This document shows, one piece after another, positions 1-11,969 of a stretch of DNA of 64,000 bases. A program made the position numbers and the translations under genes. Position 1 is the stretch's first letter. Each line of letters opens with the position of its first letter. Under the pieces are notes generated by a model. It ran no database searches and was not told where the DNA came from. It saw only the letters and a list, made by a program, of their open reading frames with translations. The stretch comes from Moringa oleifera (taxonomy: Eukaryota; Streptophyta; Magnoliopsida; Brassicales; Moringaceae): the NCBI GenBank assembly GCA_021397835.1, contig JAJFZO010000287.1, positions 1,428,501 to 1,492,500 of the forward strand, given 5' to 3'.

Positions 1-170
1 CTTGTCCTTGAGGTGCTTTTCCTTTTTTATCTTTCTTCATTACATGGATAGCTTGATTATATATGGAGGTTTTATGTATCTAATTGTGCTTTGTAAAAGC
101 ACCTTATGTACTTGTGCTGCAATTGAGCTCCATGAAGCTATCAAATCTAATAAAGATGTTCATTTTTCAG

Positions 171-1368
171 AGTGGATTAGATGCCAGTCTAGCTCTCTTA
201 CCTTTTCAGCCAATGGAAATGAAGGTTCTTCAGTGCTCCTTTCTTTCTGGAATAAGGTGGGGGTTCCTTTCTTAAGGTCATTCTTTTTATACATAGCTAT
301 TTTTATGTGAAATTGATAATTCTTTTTTATGTCTCTACATTTCTGTCTTACTTAATGCATTTATATTTGTTGGGAAAGGAAAGAAACTTTATGAACATTG
401 ACATTTTAAGTGTTCTGCTTCTGAGAGATTATTAAAGACTTTTAAGTCCAACACAGGGCTTCAAGTGACAAAAATTCAAGATGATGCATGCTTTGATTTA
501 ACATTTGTCTTTATTGTTTTCACATGCTCCACAGCTAAATTGACTCAAGGTCTTTCTGTTAACTTTTGAACAATATGCCTTTGTACTTTACAATTTTTCT
601 TCTTGAGGCCTCAAAATTGTGAATTGCCCTAAGCTACTCAAACAACTTATCTCAGGTGGGCTATAATTCTATTTGATCATGATCTGTACATCTATTCTGT
701 AGGTTGGAGAAAGTTGAACCTTTGCTTAAGATATTGCAGCCAAAGTTAGTCTTGGTAATTCTTTCTTCCTCACTTATGCTGTACTATATATGGGATCTTG
801 TTCGTCTATCTGATGAGTGCTTTGCTGCCTTCTATTCTGTACAATATAGTTCCCTGATGATTTGAGGCAGCTGATAACTTTTTCTGATGTAAATTCATTC
901 TCAATTCTGCACTACTCTGAAAATGAAATGCTGCGTATACCAAGCTTTAAGGACAGTTCAGAAATAGAAATTGCAACAGACTTGGCCTCCAAGTTGCAGT
1001 GGAAAAAATTGAAAGATGAAGACATTAATATCACCAGACTGAAAGGAGAGCTGATTATGGATGAAGGCAAACATAAGTTGCTCTCTGGGTTTGAGTCGAC
1101 AAGTTCCTTGAGGGTTAAGCCGTTGCTGCACTGGGGTTCACCAACTCTCGAAAGGCTTCTAGCTGCATTATTGAATATGGGCATTAATGGATCCATAGAA
1201 CAAAATATGGGCGATACTGAGTCACAAAATGCTGTTATTATACGTGTCCATGAGCCTAACACTGCCTTGATAGAAGTTCAGGCAACCGGTACTGTAATCA
1301 GTGCTGCTGATGAGAATTTAGCCTCCCGTATCTTTGGGGCCATTTGTAGTATTTTGGATGGCATATAG
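171..1368 (+). CDS. INTS9: Integrator complex subunit 9 homolog, C-terminal part (gene enters from left edge)
   Basis: Three exons join in frame: 171-256, 703-754 and 850-1368 (TAG stop), giving 218 C-terminal residues. INTS9 is a catalytically inactive metallo-beta-lactamase/beta-CASP protein that pairs with INTS11 in the nuclear Integrator complex, which processes snRNA 3' ends and attenuates transcription. The fragment aligns by eye with the human INTS9 C-terminus. It has the stretch MKVLQC followed by a leucine-rich helix, then a segment with EIEIATDLASKL, an ALLNMGI helix, and a final beta-alpha domain of the INTS11-dimerising type (VIIRV, ALIEV, TVISA, then an amphipathic helix ending SILDGI). 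The beta-CASP core lies off the left edge. The first bases of the window could be the end of the preceding exon (a possible GAG|gtgc donor near 12), but this is not demonstrable. Identification is by family pattern and is fairly secure. Confidence 0.85.
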
Positions 1369-2730
1369 AAGAAAGGAGTTTGGTGTCTTCTTGTCAACTA
1401 CATTGAGGGTAAACTCAAGTAACATTCCTACGGTTCCTAAAGTAATGCCTTCAGATATGAGATAGAACCAACTCTATCATCCACCACTGTATTGCCAAGA
1501 TATTGGTAGATCTATTGAATTGTTGCCTTCCCAAGTATACTGCTTAAAATCAATTTGCTCTGTGGCTTGTAGAAGAATGTCCTTGTTTTTTAAGCTTGTG
1601 GTGATCCTGAAGGCTTTTTCTCATGAAGAAGTGGTCAAAGAGATCCCTCATCCTCCTGATTATGGATATGGATTTTTCTATGATGGCTTATTTGTTTTCT
1701 TAGTGGGATCTGTTGCTATCACAAGTTATATTGGCTCTCGTCTCTTTATTCTTCTATAAGGATTTTTTTAAGAGGTATTTAAGTGAAGTTTAATGGTCAT
1801 GTTTGAAAAGCAAAGGACAATGCTGCTGGAGCTGAAGTGACCTGACTAGTGTTTTTAATTCAAATCAGGAGGGAGATATCGGCACCATGAAAATTGGAGT
1901 TGGAGATATGTGAAGACTTCTTGTTCAAGCAGTTTTGTGCATCCATGAGGGATTCTTTTTTAGTGAGAGTGCTTTAGGTTTTCCAGTGCCTTGTAACTGA
2001 GATATGGTCACAGGTTGTCTATGATTCAGGGCTTTTTATTGGTCCGACAGTTTCAAGCATAATGAAATGTGGAGTTTGATCTCACAGGATGCAGATTTTG
2101 ATCAATTAGCTAAAATTCAGTTGATGATATTTACATGAGTTGGATTCCATTTAACTTTGGAACTTCATCACTTCAATTTGGTATGCTAGTTGATTGGTTT
2201 CCTTGTACATAGATATAGCAGGCAAGTTGTGAAAGAGAAATCATCAATAGGGAGAGAAATAACCATACTAGATTTGTTTTATGATTTTTTTTTCCCTTTT
2301 CTTTCATTTCTTCATACTTACTGAAAGTTTTAGGTTTGTGGTTCTCTTGCTGCATGAAGAATCTATTGAATCTTTCCTGGACTAAGAATTGAATATAATA
2401 TCTAGTGCTTTCCTGCAATCCCCTGTTTGCTTGATCTCTTCAGCAGAAATAAATTGGCAACAACCTCATAACAAAGTGGACATAATATTGAATGATCTCT
2501 TGACAGAAAAATAAAAAACGAGTAGTCTGAAATGGATAGGTTAACATCAATCATGACAGAAAGATAGCTAAGAGTATCTATTTACAAGCAATCAATTTAA
2601 ACTCAAACCTAAACATTTAGGGTTTCAACTTTGAATGCAGTCAACATTCAAGTCTTATTCTGCAAATGACAATCTTAGCAACCCAAAGATCACTAGTAAA
2701 GCCAAAGGAAATATGGGGCTGCAGAGTGAT
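1369..2730. other. Convergent 3' region between INTS9 and annexin D3
   Basis: This stretch has no convincing coding sequence. It must hold the 3' UTRs of INTS9 (+) and annexin D3 (-), which converge here. Open frames at 1520-1759 (+) and 2173-2418 (-) lack codon bias or recognisable domains and are taken as chance. Confidence 0.6.
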
Positions 2731-5127
2731 TCAGATTTTTGCTCCCAACAAGGTCATCAGGAAGTCTCTATAGTCTCCAGATGTATCACCTGTGACTGCA
2801 CCATCCAGGTTAGTTTTGTACAAATTGAAATACTCTCCTCTGATTCTCATCATGTCAATTTCAGCTCGTGTTATTATGGCTCTGGTTAGCGAATCTTCAT
2901 CTGTTCCAAGCCCAATGATGGCAGTTCCAATCACCTGATAATGGGTCAAGCAACAAATATTAACAGTGAGAAAATAGTTCAATTTGCAGGTTACCATCCA
3001 AGATTTTTGATAAGAATCCAGCAAAGTTTTTCAGCCAAAGAGTGGTTAATTGAACATTAAACAAAGGGTTTTGAGAAGTGAAAAGAAAAACTTCAGAAAA
3101 GAGTTCTTCTGAGTTCTTCTGAATTGGTGCCATATGGTTCACATTGTTCTATTTGAAAGAAATAATTACGTTGACTTTCACACTCAAAGTGGATAATTTC
3201 ATTCAAGATGTTTACCAAATCTTCATGTCATCAGTTTCAATTGATAAAAACTCATAGGGAATTACTCCCTACAGAAGCTGCCTTAATCTTACTCTAATCA
3301 CATAGGATGGTGATAATAATAAGATAACTCTAATGTCATGTCAACCATAGTAGGAAGTAGATTACCTCTGCGAAGTGTTTTTCTGGGCAATCTATGCACA
3401 AAATGGCCATTCTCAACAGAGATTCCAGATCACCATTGCCACAACTCTTGATGTCCTGAAAAACATAATCATCCTCAAAACAACCATCCAAAGAAACAAT
3501 GGAGAAAATAGAAGTGAATTAGAAAATTTATTTTTGTAAAGTAATTAACTCCATATGCCAAACCTTGACAATGGAATTTCCATATTGCTGCTTGTAGCTT
3601 TCAAAAGTTGCTCTGAGCTGGTAGACATTCCTAGTTGCAAGTATGTACACAACATGGTCTCGATCTAATTGCTTTGCTTTGATTGCTTCACGTAGTATAG
3701 CTGCCTCTGAATTGGCCACATCCGGGTCTACCAATTCCTTATCATACCTGTAGGAGCTAACTAGACCCACCAGAATCTGTGCACAGCCAAAATTTCAAGT
3801 CAATGCAATTTGTGCAATCTCTGAGATCTTAATTGAAAGTGTTGCAGCGGACTGTGGGCTTGTGCCTCAACATATGTTGACTAATAAGTTCAGTGTTCAA
3901 GCATCTAGTTTGTACCTTAATCAGAAGAATAAATAGTTATAATTGCAAAGAAGAATAAACAGGCTTTTGCTTTAAAAGTCTAAACTGAATACATTCAGAC
4001 AACTTAAACTTTTACATATCAGCTTAACAATTCAATACATGAATCAATTTGATTCACTACCTTGATGTTTTTGGGATTGGATTACCTTTCTAAGGGGCGA
4101 AGAGACATTAGAGATGATGTCTTCTTCAAGTGAACGATAAAATTGAGAACAATAGGCCTGCCTCACTGCCACCAGATGGTGAGGAGATGAAGCACAGGCA
4201 ATCTCAACTATAACTTGTAAGTGCTTTGTGCCTCTCTTTTTTGTCTTCAATGCATCATTTGCCAGTTTTGCATCCCTTTCTGGAGGGTCATATGCCCACA
4301 GAATCACTGCTTTCTGTTAAACATCAGAAGCCGAAGTTTGAATGATTACACATGAAAGTAGAAACACACCTAAAGCTTTTTACAGAATTTGAGAATTCAT
4401 GCACATGAAAGTGCATATATGTATCTGTGTGTGTGTATGCAGAGCTACCAAGAAAGCATCATACAATCAAGAAAGTAACATTACTCAAAATTTACCATTA
4501 GGTCTCACACAAAGAAACAGATACAGACTTTTGTATATGCGTCACAGAGAACATACTCTAAAATCACCAGATAGCTCGGAATGGAGAGCACCAATGAGAC
4601 TTTCATTGTAAAGTTCCCCGTAAGTTTCTCTGATCTTTCTTCTTTGGCTTGCATTTCTCTGTCCCAGTACTTGTATAATGGCCTTCTCATCCGTGCCAAG
4701 CCCTATACGTATTTACCCAAAAAAAAAAAAAGAATATAACCAATTCACCAAGTCTTATACATTTATATCCATTAATCCCGGAGAAAGCCAACTATCATAG
4801 TTGGTTTTACAGAAATCTGAAGAACAGAAAGACTGAAGGAACCCAGAGTAAACAATGAGTAACTATTCATTCGCATAGACGAACTAATGCACGTCATATT
4901 TTTTCAACGTCATGAACAAGCAAACCGATAAGAATCCAGAAAGACATAAAGAAGAAGAAAAGTAAAAACATATAATCATCATCATGCATAGGTGTATTCT
5001 GTGACAGAGAGAAAGCCCTGCCCAGAGACACAGAGAAAGAAACACCCCTACCTAGGAAAGCCTTTTTGAGCCTCTCACAGTCTTGGGTAGGAGGAGGAAC
5101 AACATCCGGTACTCGCAAGGTACCCAT
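2731..5127 (-). CDS. ANN3: Annexin D3-like, six exons
   Basis: Exons in transcript order are 5127-5052, 4702-4557, 4313-4086, 3776-3564, 3455-3366 and 2934-2731. They total 957 nt and encode 318 aa, the usual plant annexin length. Annexins bind acidic phospholipid membranes in a calcium-dependent way and act at the plasma membrane and cytosol in vesicle traffic and Ca2+ signalling. Four annexin repeats are visible (about residues 15-80, 87-158, 170-240 and 248-316). Type II Ca2+ loops are intact in repeats I (GLGTDE, residues 26-31) and IV (GLGTDED, from residue 259, with a GDTSGDY partner segment). The N-terminus (MGTLRVPDVVPPPTQDCE) and the DPPERDA segment match Arabidopsis ANN3 much better than the other annexins. 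A TTG codon in frame upstream of the ATG is not used as the start. The gene is divergent from annexin D4. In Arabidopsis ANN3 and ANN4 are also neighbours (known), so this pairing looks ancestral. Confidence 0.93.
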
Positions 5128-7170
5128 TTCTTCCAAGAGTCTAACAACCGGAGATTAATTGGATTACGAGATTATGCGTTTCGAGCTTTGGGTTCAGATT
5201 GAGAATATCTTGCGAAAAAATGCAGATAGTATCAGTCGCCCCTACCAATACTCTGCCGTTTCTATTCAGTTTATCTATACCTGTTTCTGTTGATTTCCCT
5301 CCTACTACTTGGCTGCAACAGACGAATTGACCTCACTGCCCTTCTTTGAAACTCAAATTACCTATCAATCCCTTCTTTTTTCTCGCGAAAGATGAAGGAT
5401 AGTTTTATAGTTCACAGGTCCTTCTACGTTAACTTATTTCCAAAATCTTCTAAGCCTTCCAATATATTTCATTTGGGACCCTAAATTATTGATATTTTCA
5501 GCATCACCCCCCAAAAGTTGTGCAGCACTTTCTTGAATATGCTGTCATTATTAATATATTTCTATTTTATATTTCTAAGTTGAATTTACTAATTATTAAT
5601 TCACGAGAAATATTATCTCTAGGTATCAGTTGCAATAAATTCAAATTTACAGATCGGCAATGAATGAATTAACTTACCAAATTACCGTATTAATAAAATA
5701 AAATAAGTTGCCTCTAATTATTATTTTTGGACCACTAGGTGACATTACAAGTTAATACACGTTTGGATATTTACAAATATTAATAAAGATTTTGAAATTA
5801 ATATTAATCATATTATATCATCTTTTTTAATCTCAATTTTGATTAAGTCTAATTATAATTTATTATTAATTTCATATGAAGAAATAAGTTAAATTAAAAT
5901 TATTTTTATATAATAATCTTTCAGAATAAATTTTGACTTAAATTTTTTAACAAATGTAAAGAAAAACTTAAGTTTTTATTAAAAAATTTAAAATATTTTA
6001 AGTATAAAAAATATTCTTTTAAAAAAGTTATACTATCAAAAATTTTAAAAATAACTTATTTGCTACAAATTATTTAAATTTAAAAAATAAAATATAAAAT
6101 CTGTTTGAATAATTTTTTATAATTTATTTTATTTATTTAAATAAAATTGATAAATTAATATTTATTTAAATATATTTTAAAAATTAAAATTTAATTAAAA
6201 AAGAATAGATTTTAAATTTTAAACACATTTATGTGAATGTTTAGAAAGAATTTGTACACTACTTTTACAATAAAACATAAAATTAAAAAATATGTTCATG
6301 AATTTAAATTGAAATGGGAATGCAAGAAAATTAAGCTACATATTGGACCAACCCGTAATGAATAATTGTAAAAGTAAAGGTATCGGCTTCTCAACAACCA
6401 GACCCATTTGTGTCCCCAGGACCTCAAAAATATCATTATTAATCAATGCACCGTCGTTTTGTGCCCAGAGGCTGCCGGGAAGAAATTGACCTGACAATGA
6501 AAGCCTGACAGCTCCCTTCCTCAATGTGATTCACGTTATCATCAGCTCCCATCTGATCTGCAACTCTTCAGTCGTGGGTCCCACCGGAAAGGTACAAGTG
6601 ACTTTTCCTCGTCTTCTGCTGTTCGTTGGCAAATGAAAATGCGAGTATTCATTGCATAAGGACTAAAAATAACTTTATGGATAAGCAGACACCATAGTAC
6701 ATCACGTGGAGACACATTCTAATTCCACGTGTTCGGTAAGTACTTTAGTATTGTAGGTGACATTGAAACTTAAAATTAATTAACAATTAAATAAGAAAAT
6801 GAAAGTGGAGAATGACATGTGGGTTTTTTGGAATATTTTAAATAAAAAATAAAAAATATTAATTTTTTTAAATAAATAAATAAATGGAGGTGTTTTCAAT
6901 CATGGCCAGCCATTCGTTCTAACTACTTTGATATCAATCACGTTTGCCCCAGATAAGACTGAGATACAGTGAGTTGTCCATCTTTTCTTTTTCTCTTATT
7001 TTATAGATATTATTTAATTATTTAATTTGGATATAGGGTATTTATGGCCTTTAATAAAAGGGTATAATAGAAATTATACATATTTTGTATATAAATATAT
7101 ATTTATTTAAAAATTACACCAACATATATAATTTTTATTGTAACATATTTCATATATAAAAAACATATCT
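5128..7170. other. Upstream region of annexin D3, AT-rich
   Basis: From 5128 to about 5500 the DNA is mixed composition and should contain the annexin D3 5' UTR and core promoter. From 5560 to 6330 it is extremely AT-rich and resembles the interior of the AT-rich inverted-repeat elements described elsewhere in this window. From 6340 to 6760 composition normalises and two CACGTG G-boxes occur. No gene was found. Confidence 0.5.
6703..6731. promoter_or_regulatory. Paired G-boxes between the divergent annexin genes
   Basis: Two perfect CACGTG palindromes lie at 6703-6708 and 6726-6731, 23 bp apart centre to centre. G-boxes bind bZIP and bHLH factors, including ABA-response and light-signalling factors (established). 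They lie 1.6 kb from annexin D3 and 3.1 kb from annexin D4, so assignment to either gene is inference. Confidence 0.4.
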
Positions 7171-7189
7171 TTACTTTTTTCAACCATGA

Positions 7190-7425
7190 GATTTTTTAAA
7201 ACTCTCAACCATCTTTCACGTCCTATATATTAATGTTATATAATCATAAAATGTTGGGTCCCACATCCAATTCTCAATAATTAAAAATAATAATAATAAT
7301 ACATCCCTTACCACAGTATCACGTGCATCACACATTCACTCTTTCTCTCTCTGTCTTATCACCGTCATTTCTAACAAACACCTGCATTTAGTAAATTACC
7401 TGCTGCTGCGTGTTACACATGTCAC
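7190..7425. repeat. Promoter module P1, copy 1
   Basis: This segment is repeated at about 8125-8395. Shared blocks in the same order are a TTTCACGTC(C/T)TATATATTAATG stretch, a CCACATCCA-type block, TATCACGTGCATCACAC, a CT-rich run ending in a CTAACAAACAC-type block, and GCTGCTGCGTGTTACAC. The G-box at 7320-7325 is inside a perfectly shared block. It is followed immediately by module P2. Confidence 0.8.
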
Positions 7426-7436
7426 CTGTATTCAAA

Positions 7437-7645
7437 ATTATTTTATTTCTATATTTATTTAATTCTTTTTTAATGTGAAAGTGTTTCTCCCGCACCTTTC
7501 TTCTAAAATTTCTATTATACCCTTCAGCATGTAATATTTTATTTAGAGCCGCTAAATTATCAAAAAAAGCCCTCCCTCTTTTTCGAAGTACAAAACTAAC
7601 CTTCTGACTTCAAGTGTCAATGTATGCGCGTGGCATGGCAGTCTC
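7437..7645. repeat. Promoter module P2, copy 1 (orphan copy of the annexin D4 proximal promoter)
   Basis: This segment is a diverged copy of 9585-9800, the DNA directly upstream of the annexin D4 start. Shared blocks include TTTCTATATTTATTTAATTC, TTTCTATTATACCCTTCAG, a CTAAATTATCAAAAA run, an ACAAAACT(A/G)ACCTTC block and GCGTGGCATGG. In this copy the TATATAT of the real promoter reads AATGTATG and no annexin exon follows, so it is a promoter relic or displaced enhancer. Confidence 0.8.
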
Positions 7646-8124
7646 CCATCAATTCATTTATTGAGCATGTTTGATTTATAAAATGAAACAGTAAGAGAAT
7701 AAAATAAATATTTTTATATTTTATTTATTAAAATTAAATATAATATAAATTTATTTTTATGTGTTTGATTTATCAAAAGATAAAATAAAAAAAATAATTG
7801 AAACAAGTTTAAAATCCTAATATATCTTTTAATTAAATTAATTATAATTTAATTAATTTTTTATTAAATTATTAATTTAATAAAATATTAATAATTATTT
7901 TTTTATTTTTAATTATTAATATTATAAAAATAAAATTAATATTCTAATAATGTTATTGTTTTTTATTTTTAAAAATATTTTTAATAAAATTATTATATAT
8001 AATAATAATAATAATAATAATTTAAAATTTTATTTAAAATATAATAAAAATAAAAATATAATTATTTTTTATTTTTATAAATAACTATTTCAAAAATTCA
8101 CTTCCAAATAACTTTCGAATAAAT

Positions 8125-8395
8125 ATCAAAACTTTTAACTGTCTTTCACGTCTTATATATTAATGATTTCACATAAAACATAAAAATGTTAGGTTTCCCA
8201 TATCCACTTCTCAAAAACTAAAAAAACAAAAAAAAAAAAAGAAAATTACGTAATACACCTCTGGCAACAGTATCACGTGCATCACACACTCACTTTTTCT
8301 CTCTGTCTCTGTCTTAGCACCGTCACATTTCTAACAAACACATATATTTATTAATTACTTGCTACTGCTGCGTGTTACACGTCACTGACTGAATT
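8125..8395. repeat. Promoter module P1, copy 2
   Basis: This is the second copy of the 7190-7425 module, with the G-box at 8274-8279 in the same sequence context. Here module P1 is separated from module P2 (9585-9800) by about 1.2 kb of AT-rich DNA, whereas in copy 1 they are adjacent. This suggests an insertion after duplication. Confidence 0.8.
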
Positions 8396-8724
8396 GCCAA
8401 AATTATTTTTTTATTTAATAAAATAAATTTTAAAAAAATAGCACTGTATCTCAGGATAGTCTTGTTTCACATCCGGTATGTAATAAATAAAATGCTTAAT
8501 GAGCTGTTCAAGAATCTTCCATTCCTTCATGTGCATTTTGGTCATTTTGTTGTTTCTCGTACCATTTTATTCTAACTAACTGATCCAAGCGTTACATCCG
8601 GCTTTATATGCAAAATTGGATAGTATGTGGTTACCTTTTTAATTAATATAAAATATAAGGGTTTTAAACATATACATTGAAGTATATGAGCTAGATTCTA
8701 AAAATTAAATAAATATTAAAATAA

Positions 8725-9290
8725 AAATTAAGTTGATATTTATTTTATATTATTAATTAAATTTTTATATTTTTTTAAAAATAAATTAAATTATAATTTA
8801 TTAATTTAATATAAATTAAATTTTATTAAAAATTTTAAAAATTAAATACGTTCAAATAAAAAATTTTATATTTTTCATTTAATGAAAATTTTTTATAAAA
8901 GTAAAAAAATTTAAACTACCACAACAAAAAATTTTAAAATTTATTGAGTATCAAAAATATATTGGTAAATATCATTTAAAACCCTGACCTTAACACTATC
9001 TTTTCAAACAGACTCTTACTTTCAAGATTTATATTATAAAAAATTTAAAAAATTTATAAAAAATAAATTTCACATCAAAAATTATTTAAATTTGATAAAT
9101 AAATTCTAAATAAAATAAAAATTTATTAAATATTTTAAAAATATTTCAATAATGAAAACATACCTTTAATTTTTCATAAATATTTGAATTAAGATCAAAT
9201 TTAAACTGAATTAATAAATCAAAGTTTAATTTCTTATTTTTAAAAATAAAAATTTAATTGATAATATAAGTTAAATATTAAAATTTTATG
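8725..9290. mobile_element. AT-rich MITE-like element with terminal inverted repeats
   Basis: The left end reads GATATTTATTTTATATTATTA followed by ATTAAA. The right end is the approximate inverse, with TTTAATTGATAATATAAGTT then AAATATTAAAATTTTATG. Related copies lie at 22510-22995, 24380-24828, 29104-29560 and 39293-39803. No coding capacity is visible. Low sequence complexity makes the boundaries approximate. It sits between promoter modules P1 and P2 of annexin D4. Confidence 0.5.
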
Positions 9291-9584
9291 TATCTCTTAT
9301 TGTAAATATTAATATAAGTTAAAGGGAATAATTTATATTTAAATAAATTAAATTAGGTTTTAAAATCATGTTTGACTAAAATTTTTGTTTGATAATGCTT
9401 ATGATTTCATCTGTTTATATATTTTATTAAAAATAAAAATTAATTAAAAATACAAAATTTAGAAATTTGCTTAAGATAAATACAAAATAAATATCTTCTC
9501 AGTTACATTTTAATACTGTCTTAAATAATTCATTTACTAATATATTAAATTATACAAAATCAACTATTATTATTACTCTTGTAG

Positions 9585-9800
9585 TTTTATTTCTATATTT
9601 ATTTAATTCCTTAATGTGATAGCGTTTCTCATGCCTCCCACAACCTTTCACATATAATTTCTATTATACCCTTCAGTATGTGATATTTTATTTGTAACAA
9701 CTAAATTATCAAAAAGAGCCCTCCATCTTTCAAAAATTACAAAACTGACCTTCCAGCTACGTGGGGTCTATATATTCGCGTGGCATGGAGCGTCTCCAAA
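9585..9800 (+). promoter_or_regulatory. Annexin D4 proximal promoter (module P2, copy 2)
   Basis: This is the 215 bp directly upstream of the annexin D4 transcription unit. It is repeated 2.1 kb further upstream at 7437-7645. It contains an ACGTGG motif near 9759 and leads into the TATA box at 9769-9775. Confidence 0.65.
9769..9775 (+). promoter_or_regulatory. TATA box of annexin D4
   Basis: TATATAT lies 72 bp upstream of the annexin D4 ATG, a normal position for a plant core promoter with a short 5' UTR. Confidence 0.6.
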
Positions 9801-9846
9801 CCATTCATTCACTGGTGACATCACAGTCGCAACACTTGTAGAGATA

Positions 9847-11969
9847 ATGGCTCTCCCTAATGGACTGGAAGCTCTCACCAAGGCTTTCTCAGGTTCTTTT
9901 CAGTGATTCGTCTCTGCCACTTAATTTTGATTAATTTTTGTTTGTTGCTTTCTCTTCTCCTTTTTCCTCGTTTGTGTTTTTCTGAAATGAGATGAAGTTA
10001 CGAATTTTGTCATTTGAGGTGAATAGAAGGCAGAACAATTTGTGCAGAGACGTATACGTAATTAACGGATAGTATAAGTATTTGTTGCTAATTTTTATTT
10101 TATAAATTTGGAAATGTAGGACTTGGAGTTGAGGAGAAATCATTGATCGGAATTTTGGCTAAATCTCATCCTGAGCAGCGGAAAACCTTCAGGAAGGAAA
10201 GTCCGCACTTCTTCGATGACGAACGGCACTTTGAGCGATGGGATGATGATCATGTTAAGCTGCTCAAGCACGAATTCATGCGTTTTAAGGTACAAATGAG
10301 GAAGATAACTTGAAATTTCCAAGTAATTAGTATCTCACTGATTGGAAAGGGAGACCAAGTAATGAGGGCTTAGAGAGATTCTTGGCATCGTATCAATAAG
10401 ATTAGTTTCGGTAATCGCAATAAATTTGGCAGAAATAAATTGATGATCTGATAGAAATCTGTTGCGTTGCGTATTTGATTGGTAGAATGCTGTGGTGCTG
10501 TGGACGATGCATCCATGGGAAAGAGACGCTCGTTTGGTGAAGAAGGCCTTGAAGAAAGGCCCACAGTCCTATGCCATCATTGTAGAGGTGGCATGCACCA
10601 GAACCTCAGAGGAGCTGCTAGGTGCCAGGAAGGCCTACCATTCTCTCTTCGATCACTCCATGGAAGAAGACGTTGCCTCCCGCATCCATGGCGTCGAACG
10701 CAAGGTGAGCTTATTTATTATCCCTAAAAACTGATTCAACCCATTATTAAATATTTTTATGGTTGATATAAAAATCAACGATTTTGAATGTGTCATGTTA
10801 TGTAGGTTGTACTAGTGATCAGATTTTCGTGATTTAGTGAGTTTCATTGTATAATGATAATACCGTAATGTAATGGAAAAAAAAAAATCCAATGGAGTGT
10901 TCAAATATCAATAGTCATTAGGATCCCGGCACTTAAGGGGAGCACTTCCAATCAAATAAACCCATGTGCCCAATTTGCTTTGTTTTGGTTGGGCCTACAG
11001 ATTTTGTCTTTGCCTGCTGTACTGACTCAAATTGGCCTGTGGATTATAAAATAAACACATGAATGGGGAGAGGCCCATATTGATAGGCCACCTTGCCCAT
11101 AAATGGCCCCAAGGAAAACTGACGATAGTTCAAGAATGACCATAAATTGACATATTATGTTAGCTGCATTAATAATCTGAAAGCGGTTCTTTTGTGGGAT
11201 GAACAGCTGTTGACTGCCCTGGTGAGTGCTTATAGATACGAAGGGCCAAAGGTGAAGGAAGATGCAGTGAAATCCGATGCCAAAGCACTGTCTCATGCAA
11301 TCAAGAATGCGGATAAGAAGAATCCTGTTGGTGATGATGAGGTGATAAGAATACTATCAACAAGGAACAAGACCCATCTCAAGGCTGTCACCCTCTACTA
11401 CGAGCAATTTTCTAAGACGAACTTTTTTAAGGTTTGCAACATGAATCATGTCATAAACTATTACACACACACACATATATATGTTTGGATGTAATTACTT
11501 GTAAATTCTCTTTAAGTTTGGTAAACCAAATACAAATTTTGATTTGAGATATTAACAATTGATGGTTTGATTAGGATTTGAGTGATATCAGTGGCCATTC
11601 TATCCTCCTTGAAACTGCATTGTGTCTATGTATTCCTCAAGTGTACTTCAGCAAGGTAAGATAATTAAGTTCAAATTACAAATGCACTTCCTTTGCTCTT
11701 CAAGTTGTTATAGATGAAGTTTAATGAGTTTCATTTTTCTTTTACTTTCAACTTTTCAGGTCTTGAACGCAGCATTGAGCCATGAAGCAGATAAGAGGAC
11801 CAAAAAAGGATTGACCAGAGTCATTGTAACCCGAGCCGACACAGACATAGCTTTGATCAGTGAAGAGTACCATAAACAACATGGAGATTCTCTGTCCAAG
11901 AAGATAGAAGACAGAGGCACTGGGAACTACAGGGATTTCCTGCTTTCCTTAGTGGCAAGAGGGCAATAA
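9847..11969 (+). CDS. ANN4: Annexin D4-like, six exons
   Basis: Exons are 9847-9892, 10120-10289, 10486-10704, 11207-11431, 11575-11655 and 11760-11969. They total 951 nt and encode 316 aa, all phases closing. The N-terminus (MALPNGLEALTKAFSGLGVE) and the MHPWERDARLVKKALKKG and SLFDHSMEEDVASRIHG segments match Arabidopsis ANN4, a Ca2+- and membrane-binding annexin implicated in osmotic/ABA and salt responses. Four degenerate annexin repeats are present. The type II calcium loop of repeat I (GxGTDE in relatives) reads GLGVEE, and the repeat IV loop reads SHEADKRTKK, so both canonical sites found in the other three annexins here are lost. Calcium binding would need atypical sites. The gene is divergent from annexin D3, and its promoter region is partly duplicated upstream. 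Confidence 0.93.

Noticed and set aside
1520..1759. 79-codon frame after INTS9
   Set aside because: Lies in the expected 3' UTR, no domain, and begins at a non-ATG codon.
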